From Fischerella sp. JS2 (GTDB taxonomy: Bacteria; Cyanobacteriota; Cyanobacteriia; Cyanobacteriales; Nostocaceae), in the NCBI RefSeq assembly GCF_032393985.1, contig NZ_CP135918.1, positions 5,333,724-5,397,723 of the forward strand: a stretch of DNA of 64,000 bases, read 5' to 3'. The stretch's first letter is position 1. The number at the start of each line of letters is the position of its first letter. Below the pieces are notes generated by a model that was not told the DNA's origin, did no database searches, and saw only the letters and a program-made list of their open reading frames with translations. Positions 24,460 to 32,627 of this stretch are shown one piece after another. The position numbers and the translations under genes were made by a program.

Positions 24460-26592
24460 CTATTCTCTGTCCTCTTTCATTACTTCTAATTCGCCTTCAA
24501 TATGAGTGACATCCCATCGAGTCTGTTCTCCCTCCCGCCAAAAACGCAATGACACTTTTGCGTCTCCCACACTTAGATTTGTCAATTCTAAGTCTGGCAA
24601 GCACTCTGGTAGATTTGGCTGTACCTTTAAATTTCGCTGTGGTGCATCGGCTTCGAGTCCTAAGATACTGCGAATGAGTAAGAAAATTGAACCAGCTGCC
24701 CAAGCTTGGGGTATATTGGCATCTGGATAAGGAACTGGAAAGTTATCGTCTCGACGTTCAATTCCTCCAAATAATTCCGGCATTCGCCCTGCTTGAAAAT
24801 AACTAGCAGCAGCAAAAATCCCTTCAGCAATCTGGTTAGTTTCTTGGTGGTAGCCGTATCGCTTTAATCCGGCGGCAATAATAGAGTTGTCGTGCGGCCA
24901 AACACTTCCCCTTTGATAACTAATGGGGTTATAAGCTTGATTTTTTGAGCTAAGAGTCCGCAGACCCCAACCACACCACATATCTGGTTGGAAAAGTCGC
25001 TCAGCAACTTTTTTCGCTCGTTCTTGGGGTACAATACCAGACCAGAGCAATTGACCTGGATTTGAGGCGATAGACTTAATTTGTTGCTTATTGTTATCTA
25101 AGCCAAGACAGTAAAAGCCTTCCTCTTCCATCCAAAAGCGATCGTTAAAGTGTTGGTACAATTCTTCTGCTTTTTGACGTAGCTTTTTGGCTTGTTCTGG
25201 TTCTCCCCACACCTCATAAATTAAAGCTGCCTTTAGCCAAGCATCGTATACGTAACCTTGCACTTCACACAAAGCAATAGGCGGCTCAACTAACTTGCCA
25301 TTCGGGTAAACCATTGATTCACCCGAATCTTTCCAGCCTTGATTGCGTAATCCGTGGCTAGAATGAGTGATATACTCAACAAACCCATCATTATCAAAAT
25401 CGCCGTACTTATCAATCCAAGTTAGTGCTTTTTCTAATGGCGATCGACATTCATTCAGCATACCCAGATCGGCATTCCAGCTATAAGCCTCAGCCAGGGT
25501 CACAATCCAGAGAATAGTAGTATCTACCGTTCCGTAATAAGGATTGTACGGGAGTTGATTGAGTTTGGTTAATTCATCACGCCGCAATTCATGCAGCATT
25601 TTGCCGGGTTGAGCATCGTGCCAGTCATCTAACTGTGTTGCTTGCAGTTGAGCTAACCGAACAAGTGTACCACGGGCAAATTCGTGATAAACCGCCATCG
25701 TTTGCAAGCTAGTAATTACAGAGTCACGGCCAAAAACGGCCATAAACCAAGGAATACCAGCAGCTGGCATCCAAAATTGATGACTATTGTCATTTACCTC
25801 AATCCGCAACGCTCCCATATCAACGAGCGCCTGCTGATAAAATCCCCTAATCTCGGCATTAGAAGATTGCAACTTTGTCGCATTACTGAGAAATTCATCT
25901 CTTACCTTTGCCGCTTCTGTTGTATGAGATACTGCACAGGTTTGTTGAGGTTTGAGGACATCCCCATTGGCTAAGGCTGTAAAGTTAATACAAGTGTGCC
26001 ATGTTTTGCCTGGAGTAATAACTACATTAAACATCAAACGGCCATTAGCATAGCTTGCTTCAGAACTAGAGCAAACTGGTTCGGTCACGATGCCTCGGAC
26101 AAAAGAACCGTTACGGTACTTGGTAGTGAGTACACCGTCTTTCCATACTGTTTCAGTATTACCTCGCATGACGATGTTTTTGGATCTCACCTCAAAAATA
26201 TCTGCAAAGTCAGAACGAATTGCCAACATCAGTTGAAACTCAACTGGTTCTAAGTGATAATTGGCAATCTCGATATCTTCGTGCATTCCTCTTACTATGT
26301 CGCGTCGAATGGTTACGAGCAAACTACCAGAAGGTAAATTCCCGTTCACAGTAGGGAATTGCGAATTGGTGAATTGATAAATAGCACTATGATGATTGAG
26401 ATTGCTAGAAGCTAACAGCACCAGTCGGTAGCGATTGAGAGAAATTTCGTAGTAAGAAATTAAGCGTGTATCGCGAACAAAAAAACCTTGTGCTTGATTA
26501 TCGTCGATGGAACCATCACTAGCTGTGACAAGAAATGTGGAACCGTCGTTAATCGTGATTAAACCAGGGTTGACAGTAACTTGTGTGGGCAT
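24460..26592 (-). CDS. Glycogen debranching-type enzyme (amylo-alpha-1,6-glucosidase family)
   Basis: 710 residues. An N-terminal beta domain of the debranching-enzyme type (~1-230; NPGLITINDGSTFLVTASDG and FFVRDTRLISYYEISLNRYR) precedes an (alpha/alpha)6 domain of the GH133/GDE type (~280-650). The catalytic domain shows FGRDSVITSLQTM, WKDSGESMVYPNG and SVWPHDNSIIAAGL, where the acids should lie. It would remove alpha-1,6 branches or act on related glucans in the cytoplasm. It is 20 bases from the CDF gene. Close relatives are often found with SDR and stress genes in cyanobacteria; the substrate has not been established from sequence. Confidence 0.9.
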   Translation of the reverse strand: MPTQVTVNPGLITINDGSTFLVTASDGSIDDNQAQGFFVRDTRLISYYEISLNRYRLVLLASSNLNHHSAIYQFTNSQFPTVNGNLPSGSLLVTIRRDIVRGMHEDIEIANYHLEPVEFQLMLAIRSDFADIFEVRSKNIVMRGNTETVWKDGVLTTKYRNGSFVRGIVTEPVCSSSEASYANGRLMFNVVITPGKTWHTCINFTALANGDVLKPQQTCAVSHTTEAAKVRDEFLSNATKLQSSNAEIRGFYQQALVDMGALRIEVNDNSHQFWMPAAGIPWFMAVFGRDSVITSLQTMAVYHEFARGTLVRLAQLQATQLDDWHDAQPGKMLHELRRDELTKLNQLPYNPYYGTVDTTILWIVTLAEAYSWNADLGMLNECRSPLEKALTWIDKYGDFDNDGFVEYITHSSHGLRNQGWKDSGESMVYPNGKLVEPPIALCEVQGYVYDAWLKAALIYEVWGEPEQAKKLRQKAEELYQHFNDRFWMEEEGFYCLGLDNNKQQIKSIASNPGQLLWSGIVPQERAKKVAERLFQPDMWCGWGLRTLSSKNQAYNPISYQRGSVWPHDNSIIAAGLKRYGYHQETNQIAEGIFAAASYFQAGRMPELFGGIERRDDNFPVPYPDANIPQAWAAGSIFLLIRSILGLEADAPQRNLKVQPNLPECLPDLELTNLSVGDAKVSLRFWREGEQTRWDVTHIEGELEVMKEDRE

Positions 26593-26652
26593 AAGATTAG
26601 AAAGCAGAAGGTAGAGGGCAGAAGGCAGCTTTATTAGTCCGTAGTCCCTTTT

Positions 26653-27465
26653 CTATCCATTCTCCGTAAAACCTGGATACAAAGTCATACCACCGTCTAC
26701 AAACAGAGTTGTACCGTTGACATAATCAGAGTCATCAGAAGCCAGCCACACTGCGGCTTTGGCAATATCTTCAACTTCACCAACTCGTTTTGCCGGAATT
26801 AATTGGAGTAACTTCGCCTCGGCTTGTGGGGTATCCCAAGCTGATTTATTGATGGGAGTTTTAATTGCACCAGGGGCGATACTATTAACACGGATTTTAT
26901 GAGGAGCTAGTTCTTGGGCAATGCTTTGCATCATCATATGAATACCACCTTTACTAGCTGCATAATTAACATGACCTGCCCAAGGAATTACCTCATGCAC
27001 TGAACTAATGCAAATTATTTTGCCTGCGGCACAAGAGATTTGAGGTTGCACACCTCGACGCAAAAATTCTTTGGCAGCTTCTCTAGCGCACAAAAATTGC
27101 CCTGTTAAGTTTACTCCAATTACTCTATTCCATTGGTCGAGTGTCATATCTACAAAAGGTGCATCTTTTTGCAGACCTGCATTGTTCACTAAGATGTCAA
27201 TAGTTCCAAAGTGCTGGAGTGTCTGTTTAAACATCGCCTTTACTTGATCTTCCTGGCTGACATCAGCTTGAATGGTAAAAGCCTCACCATTATTCGCTCT
27301 AATATCTTCGACTATTTTTTGGGCTTCTTCAGCTTCAGAATGATAGTTAATAGCTACTGCTGCACCTGAGGTAGCCAAATAACGAGCTATAGCTTCACCA
27401 ATGCCAGAACTAGCACCTGTTACAAGTGCTTTTTGACCTTTAAGTAGGTAGGGGGAATAGCTCAT
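26653..27465 (-). CDS. SDR oxidoreductase, glucose 1-dehydrogenase-like
   Basis: 270 residues. TGASSGIG turn, NNAGLQ, and active-site Y-A-A-S-K in NYAASKGGIHMMM. The C-terminal IAKAAVWLASDDSDYVNGTT with FVDGGMTLYPGF is typical of glucose or related sugar dehydrogenases. Insertion of VQPQISCAAGKIICISSVHEV is within normal variation. Its likely role is oxidation of glucose or another sugar released by the neighbouring glycoside hydrolases (inference). A strong minus-strand ORF, start ATG 27465, 60 bases before the debranching gene. Confidence 0.9.
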   Translation of the reverse strand: MSYSPYLLKGQKALVTGASSGIGEAIARYLATSGAAVAINYHSEAEEAQKIVEDIRANNGEAFTIQADVSQEDQVKAMFKQTLQHFGTIDILVNNAGLQKDAPFVDMTLDQWNRVIGVNLTGQFLCAREAAKEFLRRGVQPQISCAAGKIICISSVHEVIPWAGHVNYAASKGGIHMMMQSIAQELAPHKIRVNSIAPGAIKTPINKSAWDTPQAEAKLLQLIPAKRVGEVEDIAKAAVWLASDDSDYVNGTTLFVDGGMTLYPGFTENG

Positions 27466-27920
27466 AATATTTATTGGAATCCTTAAATTAGGGTCAATAA
27501 TGCAAAAAACAAATTTTTTATGACTTTTTTCTTGTTAACTCTTTATATAATTCAAGGTTTCAATAAATGAATTAACAGGTAAATTTATTGAGTATATTTA
27601 TCAATCAAATTATTGCTATCAATGTCCCAAAAATTACATAGATTTGTATTTAATTTTTGACGACTGTGATTTTGATTCTGGGATTACTATAGAAGTTTAC
27701 AGTAGCGATCGCCTCCAGCTAGTGGAGGAATAAAAAATTCTTTCTAAAGAGCTATCAGAATTTCATTTAATTTTCACAATCTTATGAAATTCTTAAATCA
27801 TGAAGATAGTAGCAATTCTTTCTTATCTAAAAAATAGATTTTGTCAAGCTTATATATGTGGAGATAAAACTAAATCTTAAAGCTCAAGAATTGAATTTAC
27901 CAAAGATTTTCTATGTTAAA
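27466..27920. other. AT-rich intergenic stretch
   Basis: About 455 bases with one HIP1-like GCGATCGCC near 27705 and a small CCTCCA/TGGAGG hairpin (27713-27729). No convincing coding frame. Confidence 0.4.
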
Positions 27921-28458
27921 TTAGTTAGCTGTTTCCTGCTGTTGTGAATCTTGTTGTCTGTGTCGTTGAGGTTGGGAACTATTGTCGTTAAAGTGCAGCC
28001 ACAGCAATACTCCACCAATAACTGCAAAAATTATGTTTAGCTAGAAGGTGTAGTCAATCGCAAATTGCACCAACTCTGTCAGTGCAGTTCTTTGAGTGGT
28101 ATGGCATTGAAAAGAGCAAAAATTCCATGTACGGTTATTCCTGCGGCAACCATGCAAACATAAAGTAATCCTGAAAGATAAGCTGCATATTTCCAACCGT
28201 AATATTTCGCTTGTAAATAAATTACAGTCGCCGCCACTAAGTCAGCGCCTAAAAAACTCATCACACACGCAAAAGAAGCATTTTTTGACCATAGTAGGGC
28301 TGCTAAAGGGACATTACCCATTGAACCAATAAAGGTGAAAAAGGCAATAATCGGTGCTATTAAGGCGCTATTAAGGCATTTTCAACAATAGCAACTAGTG
28401 CAGGTGCATCTTGACCAGATTGTAAAAACTCTGTTTGCTGATATTTTCTACAGCTAGC
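27921..28458 (-). pseudogene. Decayed permease gene (DUF318/ArsP-like), 5' part missing
   Basis: Minus-strand frames spell a continuous membrane protein tail only if three lesions are ignored. (1) Reading ASCRKYQQTEFLQSGQDAP through ENALIAP, an 11-base tandem duplication (GCTATTAAGGC twice, 28356-28377) shifts the frame. (2) After FTFIGSMGNVPLAALLW to IPLKELH a second shift occurs near 28085. (3) TELVQFAIDYTF is ended by TAG at 28043-28041 before LNIIFAVIGGVLLWLHFNDN. The segment from GSMGNVPLAALLWSKNASF resembles the DUF318 permeases used for export of organic or metal compounds (family call tentative). The 5' half is absent. It is next to the Nramp-like gene. Confidence 0.7.
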
Positions 28459-28501
28459 GTGAGGTGAGCGATCGCATCAATTTTAACTCGGAACTCCACG
28501 C

Positions 28502-29902
28502 CTACCCAACTATACCCAGTAGTTGTAAAAGATAAATAACTGCAAATACAGCGAAAAATATTCCCGCGATCGCAGTACCAGCAAAAATTATCTTTGATGG
28601 TCGTAGTTCTTTTGGCAGCATCCGATGGTTGAGAAAGAGTGTAAGTCCAGTGACAATAGGAATATGGGCAGCTTCGATTGCACCTGCGGTTTGTAGCAAG
28701 CCGATAGGTTGACCAAAGAACAAATAAACGGTAATTGGTAGAACTGCTAGTAACACGACAACATAAATACGCTGCAAGAACTTCTCCTTAGTCCAGCGTC
28801 CCTGCACACCAAATCCTTGTAGAATAATCTGCGTACCATCAGCAAACATCCGCCCAAAACCATCTTCTACTGAAAGGACAGTGCTACAAAAGGTAATAAA
28901 AACAATCGCCACCATAAACCAAAAGCCAAACGGTCCCCAAAGGTCGCCTAGCAAGCTTCCTAGAGTTTCTGCTACCTGATTTTCTTTTGGTACAAGTTCC
29001 TGCGGACGCAGCAACTCGCCACCGAGAATCAAAAAAGACAACGCCGCTAATAACGCACCAACCACAGCTAAGGTGTTGGATATGGTCATCAGATTCACCC
29101 AGCCGCGCAGTTTCTTTTTTTCCTGTTGGTTGAGTTGCTTGGGGTCTATCCTTTCTTTTCCCTTAACACTAGCAGCACCGTACCCTCTGGCTTCTACCCA
29201 GTAGGAATACCACATCAATCCGGCTGCTCCTGCTAGCATAAAACCTAGCCAAGGTAGTATTTCTTGATACTGTACATCTTGAGGTATTTGCGGTAATAAT
29301 CCGGCTGCTAGTTGGCGGAAGCTGGGAAAAACAAAAATAGCAGCTGCTACCACTGCAATTGTACGGGCAATACCCACATAAGAAGATATCTTCTCTACTA
29401 CACTGTACTGACCTAATACAACAATTGCTGCTGTGACAACGATAATAATCACTGTCCACAGTTGAATTGTTCCTCCTGTTACTAAAATCAGTGCAGTAGC
29501 GGCTGCTCCTGCTAGTCCAGCTACAGTAGAAATTGCTACTACTAATTGTGGTAGTAATATCAACCAGATCGCCCAGTTTTTCGGGCCAGGAAGTTGTTTA
29601 AAACCTTCAAGAATAGTTGTACCCGTGCAAACTGAAAAGCGACCCACCTCACCGTTAATAAACCATTTTAGGATCACAGCAGCAAGCAGGGCCCATAGCA
29701 GTGAGTAACCATAGAGTGCAGCAATTCTTGGTGTAAATAGTAACTCTCCAGAACCTGCTGCTGAAAGCATCCACAAAAAGCTTGGCCCAAGCCATTTTAA
29801 ATTTTCCCAACCGTGTGGTGACTCTGGTATGCTGATTGTATTTTGTTCCTGCTGTTGGCTAGATATTTGCTTATTTGAATTGCGATCGCTTTTATTACTC
29901 AT
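28502..29902 (-). CDS. Nramp-like divalent metal transporter, non-canonical
   Basis: 466 residues, eleven or so transmembrane helices. The N-terminal helix reads GPSFLWMLSAAGSGELLFTP. Classical Nramps have DPGN in this helix and MPH in helix 6; here the equivalents are SAAGSGEL and GAAGLMWYSYWVEA, so both metal-binding motifs are changed. Related NRMT-type members that lack DPGN move Mg2+ or have other substrates (from memory). A glutamine/serine-rich N-terminal tail (~1-30) is probably cytosolic. It is encoded alone next to the broken permease, in a metal/stress context with the CDF gene. Family firm, substrate unknown. Confidence 0.85.
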   Translation of the reverse strand: MSNKSDRNSNKQISSQQQEQNTISIPESPHGWENLKWLGPSFLWMLSAAGSGELLFTPRIAALYGYSLLWALLAAVILKWFINGEVGRFSVCTGTTILEGFKQLPGPKNWAIWLILLPQLVVAISTVAGLAGAAATALILVTGGTIQLWTVIIIVVTAAIVVLGQYSVVEKISSYVGIARTIAVVAAAIFVFPSFRQLAAGLLPQIPQDVQYQEILPWLGFMLAGAAGLMWYSYWVEARGYGAASVKGKERIDPKQLNQQEKKKLRGWVNLMTISNTLAVVGALLAALSFLILGGELLRPQELVPKENQVAETLGSLLGDLWGPFGFWFMVAIVFITFCSTVLSVEDGFGRMFADGTQIILQGFGVQGRWTKEKFLQRIYVVVLLAVLPITVYLFFGQPIGLLQTAGAIEAAHIPIVTGLTLFLNHRMLPKELRPSKIIFAGTAIAGIFFAVFAVIYLLQLLGIVG

Positions 29903-29987
29903 TTAGTGCTATTTATTCCTATATTAATCAGCTAACTAGTACTCCACCACATGAACTTTGCTAGGCAAAGCAATTTGGACAATTTAG

Positions 29988-30055
29988 TTAAACCTCTTTC
30001 TTTGCGTTCTTTGTGTCCTTTGTAAGTCCAGCCCCCAAGGCGGTTTCCGTATAGC
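29988..30055. repeat. Second copy of the CCTCTTTCTTTG... repeat
   Basis: CCTCTTTCTTTGCGTTCTTTG, AGTCCAGCCCCCAAGG and CGGTTTCCGT follow in the same order as at 17560-17612, in a 230-base gap between the Nramp-like and PRC-barrel genes. The differences are short indels, so this is a recently dispersed copy. Confidence 0.65.
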
Positions 30056-30134
30056 AAAAGGTTCCATATCCACATCATTCACAATCCTCCAAAAACGTAG
30101 CGAACTTAACTAATCTGGAAAAAAGCAGATCAGT

Positions 30135-30641
30135 TTATAATATGTTCACTCTGCTATTGTTTCTTCTGGCTCGGAGTCGTTCTTCATACATTCTGAGATT
30201 TAGATCGTTGAGAGCATAAAAATAAGGTTCTTGCCGATAGTTATAGATATCCGCACCATAAATGAAACCTGTAGTTGGTGTGGTCATGTAAGGACGATAA
30301 ACACCTCTGACTCGCTCTTCATAATCTTTGTCGGTTGCCAAATCTTCGGTAAATTCGGGTAAATCTTCCACTTGCTGTTTAGTTAATACAGGGACATACA
30401 CCCGTTTATCTTCGTAATTAATACGAGCCATCCCTACAGGTAGCAATATTTTCTTACCAAAAACCCAAAAGCCTGTATCAACTATAAAATATCGGAAATA
30501 ACCTTCATCATCAATCATCATGTTGGTTACAGAACCAACCTTATTATCTTGAGCATAAACATCAAAATTTTTGATGTTATAGCCATCGAAAATTTCATTT
30601 TGATAGTTGGGATAGTATTCATCCAGTTTGTAAAGCACCAT
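30135..30641 (-). CDS. PRC-barrel domain protein
   Basis: The best start is ATG 30641 (M7 of the longer reading), preceded by GGAG; that gives 168 residues. The PRC-barrel spans ~20-90 (YNIKNFDVYAQDNKVGSVTN, FRYFIVDTGFWVFGKKILLP) and a second PRC-like strand set includes RVYVPVLTKQQVEDLPEF. The tail has a long charged stretch with many Tyr and Arg. PRC-barrel proteins of this type are typically stress induced in cyanobacteria. It is followed by the metallophosphoesterase gene, about 90 bases upstream on the same strand. Confidence 0.85.
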   Translation of the reverse strand: MVLYKLDEYYPNYQNEIFDGYNIKNFDVYAQDNKVGSVTNMMIDDEGYFRYFIVDTGFWVFGKKILLPVGMARINYEDKRVYVPVLTKQQVEDLPEFTEDLATDKDYEERVRGVYRPYMTTPTTGFIYGADIYNYRQEPYFYALNDLNLRMYEERLRARRNNSRVNIL

Positions 30642-30727
30642 GTGAGTTCTCCAAAACAAGCAACATTATCAGCAACGCTAAATTTTTTATTACACCAATT
30701 AGAAACCAATAGTCAAAATAACAATCT

Positions 30728-31636
30728 TTATGTGGATTTGCCGCTTTGTCTAAGTGTGAAAAGAGTGATTTCAGGCGGGCAATTAATCCGTATTGGTAGG
30801 ATACTGAAACCGATTCCTCGGTTTACGTAAAGATGGTTTCCTGGCTGTCCATACCCATCGATCCAACCGTCAGCATGAACCTCATCCTCCTTCACAAAAG
30901 TTAACCAAGACCATTCAGGAGTGAATGGTAGACTAATTTGCCCTCCGTGAGTGTGTCCTGCTACAGCCACAGGTGCAGTGTTGGCAGGAAATTTGGCAAA
31001 GGAATCAGGATGATGCATCATTACAAATCTGGGTGCTGTATCTGGTATTTGTGCCAGTGCTACTTGGGGTTTATCTTCATTAGCCCAATCTGAGCCAATA
31101 CCTACCAAGTATAAAATTTCTTGCTCATCTATCTTGGTGGATGATGCCAATGGCACAGCCTCATTTTGCAACATTTGCACCCCCGCAGTTTCCAAAGATG
31201 CAGCTAGTTTAGAGGCTTGTGCTACGTCCGGGGAACCGTGCTTAGATTTCATCCCATAGTCATGATTACCTAAAACAGCGTATGTAGGAATACCCGCAGT
31301 CGGTAATGGACGAACCAACTCTATTGCTTGATTTATTTCCGCGTTGGGGTCGTCGCCTGCTTTATATATAAAGTCACCAATAATCAGCACTGCGCTGGGA
31401 CGCTGTTTAACTAATTGCGCGACAATTCTGCGGATGGTAGGGGTGTTTGCCAGCCACATTCCCACTTGCCAATCACCAATAACTGCAATTCTTTGCCCCT
31501 GCCAAGCAGTGGGAAGACCCGGAATTACGGCCACTTGCGGTTCTGTATCAATAGTGTAGGGTTCGATTAAGCCGTAAATTAGAAGTGCGGCAATTAACCC
31601 TAATAACCCGAATAAAAAGTATTTGATTTTCTTCAT
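30728..31636 (-). CDS. Membrane-anchored metallophosphoesterase
   Basis: 302 residues. One N-terminal transmembrane helix (FGLLGLIAALLIYGLI), then a calcineurin-like phosphoesterase domain. Motifs: IAVIGDWQVGMW (block I, with Asp but Gln in place of the usual His), IIGDFIYKAGDD (II), LGNHDYG (III), MMHHPD and AGHTHGGQ (IV/V). The layout is of the YaeI/LpxH-like anchored phosphoesterase group. The substrate is unknown; phospholipid or nucleotide phosphates are possible. The gene is 59 bases after the PAP2 gene on the same strand. Confidence 0.9.
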   Translation of the reverse strand: MKKIKYFLFGLLGLIAALLIYGLIEPYTIDTEPQVAVIPGLPTAWQGQRIAVIGDWQVGMWLANTPTIRRIVAQLVKQRPSAVLIIGDFIYKAGDDPNAEINQAIELVRPLPTAGIPTYAVLGNHDYGMKSKHGSPDVAQASKLAASLETAGVQMLQNEAVPLASSTKIDEQEILYLVGIGSDWANEDKPQVALAQIPDTAPRFVMMHHPDSFAKFPANTAPVAVAGHTHGGQISLPFTPEWSWLTFVKEDEVHADGWIDGYGQPGNHLYVNRGIGFSILPIRINCPPEITLFTLRQSGKST

Positions 31637-31694
31637 AGTTAGCTTGCAAATTCTACTCTTGTCTGTATGTAATTGAGCGATCGCCTTACAACTA

Positions 31695-32576
31695 TTACTG
31701 AGTTCGGTGCAAATGCCTAGATAAACCCATGCTTGTAAACAGCGCTGGTGCTAAGAACGCGATCCACAGCGCCGCTAAGCCAGATGTCACAGCCTCACGC
31801 ACTAATCCACTACTCATGATGAGGCGAGATACAAGTACAAGCGTTACCAGTCCCCCCAAGCCGATTGCAATTTTCAGCACTTGCTTTTTGCGAGGAATTT
31901 TGGTTGGGGAGTAGCGAACATACCAATATTCAAGCGGCATTCCAATTTCCAAACTGATCGCATAACCAAAAAGTTCCCAACCTCTAGGAGAGAAACTCGT
32001 GAAAGGAAGTACTGCAATTGGTGCTGAAAGACCTAGAACTAGGAAGAATTGAAATGTCCGTCCAGAGAACCAGCGCATAAGCTTCTGCCACAAACGCTGA
32101 TAAATAACCACCAAAATCAACGCGATCGCCACGCCACCGAGTAAGTCTGCCAGATAGTGTACACCAAGATACAGGCGAGCTAGCATTACAAGAAAAACAA
32201 TGTATACCGAAATAACTGCCGGGATGCGACCAAACGCAGTCAATGTCCCCCACAAAGTAGTTGCAGTTACTGTGTGTCCACTGGGAAACGACGGTACTCC
32301 TGGATCTGTGCAAATAATAATCTGGGGATCGTGGGGACGCGACACAGGGAAGATACTCCAAATTAGTACGTCTATCACTGTTGCTAAAAGCACGACTCCA
32401 AGCAAGCCATAGGCAAGCCGTCGTCCTGAAATCCAGAGTCCTAAAGCAAAGACTACGGTAACAGCCTTAGCCGTCCCAAATTGCGTGAGAATCTCAAATA
32501 GCCAATTCCATCTGACACCGAACAGGCGCTGAATGGTAATAATTGGCTCAGGATTCCAAAGTATGTCAACCGCCAT
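31695..32576 (-). CDS. PAP2-family membrane phosphatase
   Basis: 293 residues, six or more transmembrane helices. The three catalytic blocks of PAP2 are visible: SRPHDPQ preceded by a short variant of the first block, SFPSGHTVTATTLWG, and RLYLGVHYLADLLGG with the last His/Asp. C-terminal helices extend past the core (~190-285) and may add a further domain. It would hydrolyse lipid or pyrophosphate phosphoesters at the membrane. It runs with the metallophosphoesterase and faces the GH31 gene on the same strand. Confidence 0.92.
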   Translation of the reverse strand: MAVDILWNPEPIITIQRLFGVRWNWLFEILTQFGTAKAVTVVFALGLWISGRRLAYGLLGVVLLATVIDVLIWSIFPVSRPHDPQIIICTDPGVPSFPSGHTVTATTLWGTLTAFGRIPAVISVYIVFLVMLARLYLGVHYLADLLGGVAIALILVVIYQRLWQKLMRWFSGRTFQFFLVLGLSAPIAVLPFTSFSPRGWELFGYAISLEIGMPLEYWYVRYSPTKIPRKKQVLKIAIGLGGLVTLVLVSRLIMSSGLVREAVTSGLAALWIAFLAPALFTSMGLSRHLHRTQ

Positions 32577-32627
32577 TTTCCTTTGCTCATTCAGAATTAC
32601 TAGCAGCTTGAACGTACAATTTTTTGT

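Noticed and set aside
28079-28321. A complete 80-residue membrane protein
   Set aside because: Neighbouring frames continue the same permease on both sides, so it is the middle of a broken gene.
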